A stretch of DNA of 64,000 nt from Ulvibacterium sp965228935. Its GTDB lineage: Bacteria > Bacteroidota > Bacteroidia > Flavobacteriales > Flavobacteriaceae. This document shows, in pieces, positions 18,140-26,034 of the stretch. A model generated the notes under the pieces. That model did not search any database. It was not told the origin of the DNA and saw only the letters and a program-made list of their open reading frames with translations. The stretch lies in assembly GCF_965228935.1 (NCBI RefSeq), contig NZ_OZ245846.1:4960001-5024000 (forward strand), written 5' to 3'. The position numbers were made by a program, and so were the translations under genes. The stretch's first letter is position 1. Every line of letters starts with the position of its first letter.

Positions 18140-18182
18140 CGAAAGTACAATCGGGCCAAAAACCTCAAAATGACCTGCATCA
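18140..18182 (-). promoter_or_regulatory. FNR-like box and -7 element of the hsp20-ATPase operon
   Basis: TGACCTGCATCA at 18171-18182 matches TGAY-N4-RTCA. After exactly 23 nt on the minus strand is TACTTTCG (18140-18147, 7 of 8 to TAnnTTTG). The flank TCATTTT is shared with the BON and ftsH boxes. Confidence 0.72.
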
Positions 18183-18281
18183 GTGATTTATCGATTTATA
18201 TCGAAAAAAAGGAACCGCCAAAAGAAGCTATGGGAAGTTATTGCTTATAGTACCCGAGGACAGGTCTCAACGTCACCTCCC

Positions 18282-19412
18282 TTAATTGTTATTATATAGT
18301 CTTTCATATAAATCCTGGGAGGATTTGATATACTTGGATCGAGCGGTAATCGTTCTCCATCGTTTACTGATGGAATCACTCAATTGGAGTCGGGCATCAA
18401 TTCTCTTAAATGTTGGATTTTCATACCACATGGGGTGTGAATCCCAATGACAGTTGATATAGTGCACCGCTTTTACCACATCAGGGTTATCATCTATTGT
18501 CTTAAAAAACGGGACAAACCATTTTTGCCAAGCCTCTTCGGCCTGCTTGGGATTGCCCAATTGCGTTTCCAGGGTATTTCCCGTAGTCTTGGCATCAACA
18601 TCCGAAATGGTAGGTGAGGCTTCCGCAATAAAAACAGGTTTTCCTTTTTTTCTAGCGAAAGGAATCATTTTTTGGTCGGCCCATCGGTTAAAAAATGAAA
18701 AGCCTAACCAATCTACATAATCGTCTCCCGGATACCACGATTCCAAATCACCAGCATTGGGAGACATAAAACCCGTGGATTGCCATACGTAAGCCGTGTT
18801 GGTTACTTCTTTTGCCCTACACCTATCCACAATTCTTTTGTAAGCCTTTATGGTGCTTTCCTTGTCATAATGATTCCATGGCTCTCCATCAAACTCATAG
18901 GCTATCCGCAAAAAAACAGGGCGTTTCCCCAGGGATAAAAGAAAATTGGCCAACCGATCAATGTACTTATCGTGGGTACCATCGGCAACCTTCTCTTCAT
19001 GATTTACAAACTGCAGCCCAATGGCCAAGGCCATGTTCGCATAATCGGGGTCGTTTAATTGAAGGGTAGCATTGTAATCGTTATCGCCCCAATCATGGGT
19101 TTCATATAGGCCGTCCAACCCTTCCATAATGCGGCCAAAAGAATTCTCCCCGGGATTGATATTGGTATATGTGGTCCAACCGGCGGGCGTATCAAAATGA
19201 TCCAAATAGCCATTGCTATATTCATCCAGTCCTCCGACAGCTTCCAGTTCTTGGCCAACGAAGAGCAGTACCTGGCCATCCTTGGGTTCAAATTTCGCAC
19301 GTTTGCGAACCTGTTCCTTTTCAATTTCCAGAGATAGTGAATCTGTCTTTCTGTGCTGCTTTTCGCCACATGCCAGTAATAAGGCCAAGCAGCATATAAC
19401 TCCTATTTTCAT
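18282..19412 (-). CDS. GH26-like glycoside hydrolase lipoprotein
   Basis: A lipobox LLAC (Cys15) puts this 376-residue protein on the cell surface or in the periplasm. The TIM-barrel part has LRIAYEFDGEPWN (acid/base Glu173) and FIAEASP (nucleophile Glu264), the spacing and sequence context of clan A family 26 (beta-mannanases, lichenases, beta-1,3-xylanases). AYEFDG departs from the HEMNG of standard mannanases, so the substrate is open. The start overlaps the GH43 stop by 4 nt (ATGA). Together with that xylosidase-like enzyme and the transporter, it suggests breakdown of a xylan-type or mixed glycan. Confidence 0.75.
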   Translation of the reverse strand: MKIGVICCLALLLACGEKQHRKTDSLSLEIEKEQVRKRAKFEPKDGQVLLFVGQELEAVGGLDEYSNGYLDHFDTPAGWTTYTNINPGENSFGRIMEGLDGLYETHDWGDNDYNATLQLNDPDYANMALAIGLQFVNHEEKVADGTHDKYIDRLANFLLSLGKRPVFLRIAYEFDGEPWNHYDKESTIKAYKRIVDRCRAKEVTNTAYVWQSTGFMSPNAGDLESWYPGDDYVDWLGFSFFNRWADQKMIPFARKKGKPVFIAEASPTISDVDAKTTGNTLETQLGNPKQAEEAWQKWFVPFFKTIDDNPDVVKAVHYINCHWDSHPMWYENPTFKRIDARLQLSDSISKRWRTITARSKYIKSSQDLYERLYNNN

Positions 19413-21010
19413 TTTTTTGGGTTTATTTCTTTATACTCGAACCACTCAAAATCGGCATGATGAATATTCATGGCAAGGTCTTGACAACAAATACCCACAA
19501 AGCTTCCTGTAAAGGCAGGGCGATACCGATTGCTACCCTCCCTTACGTAATCGTCCGATAAGATAGCGGCATCCAGTTCAAGACCCAATTTTTCAAATTT
19601 GTCTTCCCCGAGTCCAAAATAAAACTGAAGCTTGTCCCGATTCATTTCGCCCCGTAAGAGAATGGATTCTTCATCCCTCACCGCTACCAATTTTTCCTGA
19701 AAGCTCATTTTGAAATTATCCGAGGAAATAACACCCAAGTACTTTTGGGTTCCTGAATCATTGGAAGTGATATAGGCATAGTGATAATGACCGGTATTGT
19801 AATAAAATACCAGACCGGCCATATGTAGCATGTTCTCCGGTCGAAAATCAATGGAGGTTGTCACTTGCACATGAAAATCTTGGATTCTTCGGGCCAGTAA
19901 ACTTTGATGATGCAAAGAGTTCAAGGACTCCCTACCATATAACCTTAGGAATCCCTTTCTGGCCGTAAGGCTACGCCAATCGTCGGTAATCGGTATGCGT
20001 AAGGATTGAAAATCCAAGGGGATTTCTTTTCGGTCAAAAATGACCCTGTCAGAATTCGTTTCTTGAGGGAATTGGGGGAGATCGGGAGCCGGAATTTTCA
20101 AACGGGGTATACATCCTCCTTCCTTTAAATAAGGCCAATCCTCTTTCCAAATGACTTCCTCAATAGCCGTTTCCCTCCCCAAAGTGCAATTCCCATGGGT
20201 CGTTAAAGGTCGCCCTACCAAAAAAACGGCATACCAATCGCCTTTTTGGGTCCGGACCAAATCCCCATGTCCACACTTCTGTAACGGGTGATCCTTTTTG
20301 GCCGCTGCGGATACAAAAGGGTTTTCGGGGTGAAACTCATAAGGGCCAAAAATATCCTTGCTACGCCCGATGCTCATGGCATGACCATATTCCGTACCTC
20401 CTTCCGCCAGTACCAGATAATAATATCCATTTTCCCTGTACAGATGGGGGCCTTCGGAAAGGCCCAAAGCCGTACCCTCGGTAAGATAATGCACTTTACC
20501 GATCAATCTTTGGTCAATCGGGTCATATTCCTGCATTTCTATTCCTCCAAAAAATTTACCGTTTCGATGATCGACCAGCATATTGAGAAACCATTTTTTT
20601 CTGTCGGAATCGTGAAAGAGCGAGCCATCAAAACCCCTGGAAGACAAATAAACGGGTTCGCTCCAGTCGCCTTTGACATCCTTTGCGGTGACCAAGTAAT
20701 TGGGGGTATCCTTCCAGACACCGTCAAAAGAGCGTACATTGGTGTATACCAAATAAAAAGTACCCTTATCATAGGAGAGGCATGGCGCCCATACCCCACA
20801 GGAATCCGGGTTGCCCTTCATATCCAATTGAGAGGGACGATTTAACGGTCGGGCGATCAGCTTCCAATTCTTAAGGTCTTTGGAATGATGGATCTGTACC
20901 CCCGGGAACCATTCAAAGGTCGATGTAGCGATGTAATAGTCCTCACCTACCCTACAAATCGACGGATCGGGATTGAATCCCCGCAATATTGGATTTTGTA
21001 TATAATTCAT
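19409..21010 (-). CDS. GH43 beta-xylosidase-like enzyme (XynB type)
   Basis: Five-bladed propeller with FNPDPSI (catalytic base Asp15), GVWAPCLSYD, and LSEGPHLY with the probable general acid Glu. The C-terminal about 200 residues form a beta-sandwich typical of XynB (GH43_C2). No signal peptide, so it is probably cytoplasmic and cleaves imported xylo-oligosaccharides or arabinoxylo-oligosaccharides. 533 residues is the normal length. It is coupled to its neighbours on both sides by 4-nt overlaps (transporter upstream, GH26-like downstream). Confidence 0.9.
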   Translation of the reverse strand: MNYIQNPILRGFNPDPSICRVGEDYYIATSTFEWFPGVQIHHSKDLKNWKLIARPLNRPSQLDMKGNPDSCGVWAPCLSYDKGTFYLVYTNVRSFDGVWKDTPNYLVTAKDVKGDWSEPVYLSSRGFDGSLFHDSDRKKWFLNMLVDHRNGKFFGGIEMQEYDPIDQRLIGKVHYLTEGTALGLSEGPHLYRENGYYYLVLAEGGTEYGHAMSIGRSKDIFGPYEFHPENPFVSAAAKKDHPLQKCGHGDLVRTQKGDWYAVFLVGRPLTTHGNCTLGRETAIEEVIWKEDWPYLKEGGCIPRLKIPAPDLPQFPQETNSDRVIFDRKEIPLDFQSLRIPITDDWRSLTARKGFLRLYGRESLNSLHHQSLLARRIQDFHVQVTTSIDFRPENMLHMAGLVFYYNTGHYHYAYITSNDSGTQKYLGVISSDNFKMSFQEKLVAVRDEESILLRGEMNRDKLQFYFGLGEDKFEKLGLELDAAILSDDYVREGSNRYRPAFTGSFVGICCQDLAMNIHHADFEWFEYKEINPKK

Positions 21011-22545
21011 CGTCCTATCAATTCCATTTCAAGCTGTTCCAAGGACTTCCCCTTGGTTTCCGGCAATATTCTAAACAGGATGAAAAATCCGACTACGGCA
21101 ATCATTCCAAAAATAAAAAAGCTCATGGCATTGCCTAAGTTGGATAGTTCCCAAGGAAACACTTGCTGTACGAGCCAACTGGCAAAACTATTTACAAAAC
21201 CGATGACACCTATGGCCAACCCCCTGTATTTGTTGGGATACATTTCCGATAGTAGCACCCACATTACAGGACCCAGGGAAAAAGCGAAACAGGCGATAAA
21301 TCCTAAGATTCCTATTAGAATCAAGGTGGCGTTCATTTCGGTAGCCGCCTCGATCAAAACACCTTCGTTTTTTGCATATACTTGGGTTCCCAAAGCTGAT
21401 TTCATGGCATTCTTAAAATCAACATCATTATCAAATTTCTTATCCGCGAATCGGGTCAAAGCGTTTTTGTCAACATTTTCCAACTGCGCGATTTCTGAGG
21501 ACTTCAATTCATAGGTGGCGTTATTGAATCCATACCCACACAAAAGCATACTTATGGCAATACCCGCAATGCCAAAAAGCAGCAAGGGCCGTCTTCCGAG
21601 CTTATCGATCAAAAACATGGCGACTATAGTGAAAACCACAGTGGTAAAACTCAAAAAAACCCCCGAGGTAAAAGCCGCGTCCGTACCGATACCCGTTTGC
21701 TTAAAAATGGACGTGGCATAGAAATATATGGCGTTTATACCCGTAATCTGTTGTAGAATTCCAATGACAAGGCCAACCATAAAAATAAATCGAAGGGCCG
21801 GCTTTATCAATTCTCCTATGGATACTTTGGTGGTATCCTTTTGTTCACGAATGTTTTTTTCGATCGAGTCGATCTCTTCCTTGGCTTTTTCATGGCCGTG
21901 CAATTGCTTCAAAACGAGGTTCGCATCCGCAACCTTGCCTCGCATATATAACCAACGCGGGCTCCTTGGCACAAAGAACATAAATATAAAATAGAGCAGG
22001 GCCGGCACCAACTCAACACCCAACATCCATCGCCAAACCGTATCTTCCGTAAGAAATGAATCCCCTGAACTATATATCTTATTGAAGTAATAATTACTTA
22101 AAAAAGCGGCAAAAAAACCGAGAACGATATTCAATTGCTGAATGGAGACCAATTTTCCGCGATTTTCGGCATTGGAAATCTCGGCAATATAGGTCGGTGC
22201 CAATATAAGTGCGGCCCCGAATGCCAAACCACCTATCATACGTGCGATGTACAGCATTTCGTAGGAAGAGGCATAAGCGGAAAAAAGTGCCGAAACGGCA
22301 TATAAAAAGGCAACAATAATCAATATCCTTTTTCGTCCTACCCTATCACTGAGACGGCCGGATATCAGCATCGCGATCATTGCAGAAAAAGAAGGCGAAC
22401 TTACGGCCCAACCGGTCTGGGCATCGTTCAAATCAAATTCGGGACCGGCATAGGACATGACGCCCGAGATGATACCGGCATCAAAACCAAATAAAAATCC
22501 TCCCAGAGAGACGACAAAGGCTATAAACAAGGTTCTTTTGGTCAT
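21007..22545 (-). CDS. MFS sugar porter (XylE-like sugar:H+ symporter)
   Basis: Twelve membrane helices with sugar-porter signatures: GFDAGIISGV near the start, DRVGRKR after helix 2, VPRSPRWL after helix 6, GRRP after helix 8 and PETKGKSLEQLE at the end. An extended loop between helices 9 and 10 (about residues 345-405), rich in charged residues, makes it slightly longer (512) than E. coli XylE. It imports a monosaccharide or short oligosaccharide for the GH43/GH26-like enzymes encoded downstream in the same coupled operon. Confidence 0.92.
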   Translation of the reverse strand: MTKRTLFIAFVVSLGGFLFGFDAGIISGVMSYAGPEFDLNDAQTGWAVSSPSFSAMIAMLISGRLSDRVGRKRILIIVAFLYAVSALFSAYASSYEMLYIARMIGGLAFGAALILAPTYIAEISNAENRGKLVSIQQLNIVLGFFAAFLSNYYFNKIYSSGDSFLTEDTVWRWMLGVELVPALLYFIFMFFVPRSPRWLYMRGKVADANLVLKQLHGHEKAKEEIDSIEKNIREQKDTTKVSIGELIKPALRFIFMVGLVIGILQQITGINAIYFYATSIFKQTGIGTDAAFTSGVFLSFTTVVFTIVAMFLIDKLGRRPLLLFGIAGIAISMLLCGYGFNNATYELKSSEIAQLENVDKNALTRFADKKFDNDVDFKNAMKSALGTQVYAKNEGVLIEAATEMNATLILIGILGFIACFAFSLGPVMWVLLSEMYPNKYRGLAIGVIGFVNSFASWLVQQVFPWELSNLGNAMSFFIFGMIAVVGFFILFRILPETKGKSLEQLEMELIGR

Positions 22546-22623
22546 ATTTTGGAATATTTAGGAATGAATCCGATTATGGGTCAAAATTTGAGAGTACATG
22601 CTTAGTGTTCTTCAAAATACATA

Positions 22624-23679
22624 TCAAAACTGTGTATCGTGTTTAACCGGGAATTGATCCGGGATTTTTTCGTCGGGCTCTCCCAGGTTTTGCCGTAGGT
22701 CGATTTCAATACCTCTGGCAATCGTTGAAATGGGAACATCATTTGCGGTTCCTTCAAACGGATTTTCACCCGTTCTCCCAATTCTTTCCATCGTATGGAA
22801 TATCCAGGCAACAATGATATAGAAAGGAATGGACAACCAAGCAAATAGATCGCCGACCAAGGGATGGGTATCCGAAAATCCATTTCCAATCTCAATGAAT
22901 TGGGGTACCAAAGCCAAGGGAAGGAGCAAGATAAAAATCCACATGAAAAAATGATTGAGGGTAGCGAATTGTCTTGGATATGGAAAATTTTTGATACGTT
23001 CACTTTTGCCTTGAAGTGTAAACAATTCCTGAAGTACAGCCTCAAGTTCCAAAAAGGAGAACTCCCATAACACCTGCTGCTCCTTAAGCTTTCTTAAATG
23101 GTGGGACTGTAGGTACAGCAATGCTGTCTGTTTATTGTTCTTATCCAATACATAGGCCCGGTCCCTTTCCGAAATATAAGGTTTTAAGTCATCCTCCAAG
23201 TCGGAATCCAGTTCGGGTGGACGTACGTTCCATTCTTGATTGGTTCTATGGCTTATACTGGTTTCCCAAGGTCTGGGCATACGCATCGCATGCCGCAGGG
23301 CGGTCATCCAAGCGATATGGCGGTATGTAAGGATTTTAATTTCGCTGTGCAGTTGCTCCTCGGTCAAGGGAGTTTGGGTATTTTCGTTCGATAGCATATC
23401 CTGTACGAACATGCCAAAGGTCCTGGAGGTATTGACAATGCCTCCCCAAATCTTACGGGCTTCCCAAATTCTTCCGTAAGCCGAATTATTTTGAAATCCG
23501 ATGACAAAGGCCACGGCAGTACCGATCAATGCCAAAGGAGTCCAAGGAATTTTTATCCAGCCCAAATCGAAAAAATAATAGATGGCAACCCAAACCACTA
23601 TAATCAAAAGGAAGAGAAAGGTCTCAAATCGGGTCCACCAGGCCATCTCGGAGGCGGTATATTTCTTTTTAATATGCAT
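22624..23679 (-). CDS. Bestrophin family ion channel (UPF0187)
   Basis: 351 residues starting MHIKKKYTASEMAWW, with membrane segments about 18-36, 40-60, 215-240 and 255-280. It carries the bestrophin motifs FQNNSAYGRIWEARKIWGG (19 residues, about 62-80) and IENPFEGTANDVP-like GENPFEGTANDVP near the end. Bacterial bestrophins form pentameric channels, several being cation-selective. It is transcribed in the same direction as the sugar operon but starts a separate unit upstream of it. Confidence 0.92.
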   Translation of the reverse strand: MHIKKKYTASEMAWWTRFETFLFLLIIVVWVAIYYFFDLGWIKIPWTPLALIGTAVAFVIGFQNNSAYGRIWEARKIWGGIVNTSRTFGMFVQDMLSNENTQTPLTEEQLHSEIKILTYRHIAWMTALRHAMRMPRPWETSISHRTNQEWNVRPPELDSDLEDDLKPYISERDRAYVLDKNNKQTALLYLQSHHLRKLKEQQVLWEFSFLELEAVLQELFTLQGKSERIKNFPYPRQFATLNHFFMWIFILLLPLALVPQFIEIGNGFSDTHPLVGDLFAWLSIPFYIIVAWIFHTMERIGRTGENPFEGTANDVPISTIARGIEIDLRQNLGEPDEKIPDQFPVKHDTQF

Positions 23680-24119
23680 GACTCTTAGTATTGGCAGTTC
23701 ATTAAATTAGTTTATTCGTTTGGTTATTGCCCTAACAGCCCGTTTAGCCACTAAATCCAACAACATAAACGTCTGAGGGGATACTATTGCAATGTATGAA
23801 TATTTAGGGGTATCCGGATAAATTAAAGTCGCCCAATTGAAAGCCTAAGAAGTAAAAAGGGCTTGATAATCCCAATATTGATAATATAGGGGTCAACGTT
23901 ACATTGTAAAAAGAGGCATCACCAAAAGTCTTTTCACAGGAATCAAAATTTACCCCATGCCTTGTTCCCAGATGAAAAAAAGTGGATTATTTTGTATCTT
24001 GGCTTTATTTGGATTTGGGATTTACGATTCTGTGTTAAAAAAGTTTTTAGACACACGAAATCGTTTTTTTATTCATAACATTAGGGGCGGGTCTGTATTA
24101 GGATTTTGAATTTACGTAC
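23680..24119. other. Intergenic stretch between divergent bestrophin and fecI-like genes
   Basis: 440 nt without a credible frame or RNA. It must hold the promoters of both flanking genes. Several AT-rich segments resemble -7 elements (for example TATTTGG near 24006), but none is convincing. Confidence 0.4.
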
Positions 24120-24641
24120 ATGGATCATAAGTGGCTGAACGAGGTAGAGGGGTTATTTAAAAGGCGGTATCAAGAGCTTTGTTTAATTGCCTACAGCTAC
24201 GTTGCCAATCTTGACGAAGCCGAGGATATTGTACAGGATGTTTTTATCTCCTTACTAAAACGGCAGGACGATAGCATACTGAATATGGAAGGGTATGTAA
24301 AAAAATCGGTCAAAAATGCCAGTCTCAATACAATCAGGCAATCAAAAAAATTGGAACCCATCTCGGAGAAAGTACTCAAACTCCCCCAATATGAAAATCC
24401 GCAACGGATTGACCATGATGAAGAAATTAAAAGCGCCATAGAGAATCTACCGGTACAATGCAAGAAAGTATTTGAACTTTGCGCCTTGGAAGGCCAAAAA
24501 TATAGTACCGCTGCCGAAACCCTGAACATCTCCGTAAATACGGTAAAATCGCATATGAAAAAGGCCTACAAGATCCTTCGCGTGGAATTGCAGGACACTC
24601 AATTATTCCTGCTATTGTTGTTAATTTCTCAATTGCGGTAG
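24120..24641 (+). CDS. ECF RNA polymerase sigma factor, FecI-like
   Basis: 173 residues with sigma-70 region 2 (DEAEDIVQDVFISLLKR) and region 4 (LNISVNTVKSHMKKAYKILR). It starts a FecI-FecR-SusC-SusD cassette. In such systems the sigma factor is held by the FecR-like anti-sigma factor and released when the TonB-dependent receptor with an STN domain binds its substrate, turning on susC/susD. Confidence 0.92.
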   Translation: MDHKWLNEVEGLFKRRYQELCLIAYSYVANLDEAEDIVQDVFISLLKRQDDSILNMEGYVKKSVKNASLNTIRQSKKLEPISEKVLKLPQYENPQRIDHDEEIKSAIENLPVQCKKVFELCALEGQKYSTAAETLNISVNTVKSHMKKAYKILRVELQDTQLFLLLLLISQLR

Positions 24642-24738
24642 CTTCTTTTTGATTTTTTTCAATTTTAACATCACCCTTTTTATGGTATTCGGTGTCCTTA
24701 TAGTAGTGGGATATCTTACATACCCATGAAAACCAACT

Positions 24739-25905
24739 ATGGAAATAACCAAACTTATTGTAAAAAAACTGACCTCCAAGCTTTCCGGGGCAGAAGAGAA
24801 AGAATTTGAATCATGGTTGCATTCATCCCGTGAAAACAAGGAAATCTTTGAGCGGATAACCCTTATCCAGAAATCCGGTAAGGATCTTAGGGAATTGGAA
24901 ACCTTGGACGAAATCGCCGCTTGGGACAAAATACTTCAAAAAATAGAGCCCGTTACCGTATCCCAAAAAAGAAGGCTTTGGGCAAGACCCATTTTTAAGT
25001 ATGCGGCCATCTTTGTTGGGCTTTTAGGTTTCGCTTTCTGGTATTTGTTCAACCCTGTACAAACACAGGAAAATACGATGCCGCCGCCCGATAAAGACGC
25101 TATTACGCTACAATTGGAAAACGGGGAGATCAAAGTGCTTTCCGAGGATGGGTCTTCCCAAATTAAAGATAAAGAGGGAAACCTGGTGGTCACCAAAAAA
25201 GGATCCAACCTGGCCTATTCGGACTCGGCTTCAATAGAAAAACTGGTCTATAATACATTAACGGTCCCATATGCCAAGCGATTCGGGATAGAGCTTTCAG
25301 ACGGGACAAAAATTCATCTCAACTCAGGTTCGTCCATAAGGTATCCGGTCAAATTTATCAAAGGAGCACATAGAGAGGTTTTCTTGACCGGTGAGGCCTT
25401 TTTTGAGGTAACCGAGGATACCGAACGTCCTTTTATCGTTAGCAGTGATGGCTTGGTCGTAACGGTGCTGGGTACCACCTTTAACGTAAAAGCCTATCCA
25501 GAGGACAAGGAAATCAATACGGTCCTGGTGTCGGGATCCGTGGGTCTTTCCAAGAAGGGCAACCCGACTACCGACTCCAAGGTATTGGAGCCGGGGCACA
25601 TGGCTTCCTGGGACAAGACCCACAATACCATGGCCATGGAAGCCGTTGATACGGAGCTTCACACTTCTTGGATCCATGGAAGATTGGTGTTAAAACGAAC
25701 CCCCTTTGAACAGATTGTTCCCAAACTACAGCGGCATTATAACATATCCATTACCAATAATTACCCCATCCTAAATGATAAGGTATTTACGGCCAGCTAT
25801 GATATTGAGACCATTGAGGAAGTCATGGCGTCGCTCAGCGAAATCATCCCTTTCTATTTTGAGGTCGATGGAAATGAAGTTCTTATAAACAAACCCAGAA
25901 ATTAG
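24739..25905 (+). CDS. FecR-family anti-sigma factor
   Basis: 388 residues: an N-terminal cytoplasmic helical part (about 1-80) that would bind the sigma factor, one membrane helix (about 86-105, FKYAAIFVGLLGFAFWYLF), a periplasmic FecR domain (about 175-275, FGIELSDGTKIHLNSGS and VLGTTFNVKAY) and a C-terminal DUF4974 domain (about 310-385) that contacts the STN domain of the receptor. It lies 97 nt downstream of the sigma gene and regulates the receptor pair that follows. Confidence 0.93.
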   Translation: MEITKLIVKKLTSKLSGAEEKEFESWLHSSRENKEIFERITLIQKSGKDLRELETLDEIAAWDKILQKIEPVTVSQKRRLWARPIFKYAAIFVGLLGFAFWYLFNPVQTQENTMPPPDKDAITLQLENGEIKVLSEDGSSQIKDKEGNLVVTKKGSNLAYSDSASIEKLVYNTLTVPYAKRFGIELSDGTKIHLNSGSSIRYPVKFIKGAHREVFLTGEAFFEVTEDTERPFIVSSDGLVVTVLGTTFNVKAYPEDKEINTVLVSGSVGLSKKGNPTTDSKVLEPGHMASWDKTHNTMAMEAVDTELHTSWIHGRLVLKRTPFEQIVPKLQRHYNISITNNYPILNDKVFTASYDIETIEEVMASLSEIIPFYFEVDGNEVLINKPRN

Positions 25906-25959
25906 ACTAACTTAAAATACAACCGCCAATGAAGTAAACACAAAAAAATCAACAAAAAA

Positions 25960-25987
25960 ATCGGGAAATGCTGGTACCATTCCCCGA
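25960..25987. promoter_or_regulatory. Hairpin between fecR-like and susC-like genes
   Basis: ATCGGGAAATG (25960-25970) can pair with CATTCCCCGAT (25977/78-25987) apart from one mismatch, around a 7-nt loop. No T run follows on the plus strand, so it is not a standard terminator of fecR. It might be an attenuator, an mRNA-processing stem or an operator upstream of susC. Confidence 0.45.
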
Positions 25988-26034
25988 TAGATTAGTAATC
26001 AACTGATACGAGTTAACTAAAATCCTTTAAAAAT

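Noticed and set aside
20288..20845. 185-codon plus-strand frame inside the GH43 gene
   Set aside because: It is the complement of a well conserved GH43 sequence, shows no family pattern and has no leader.
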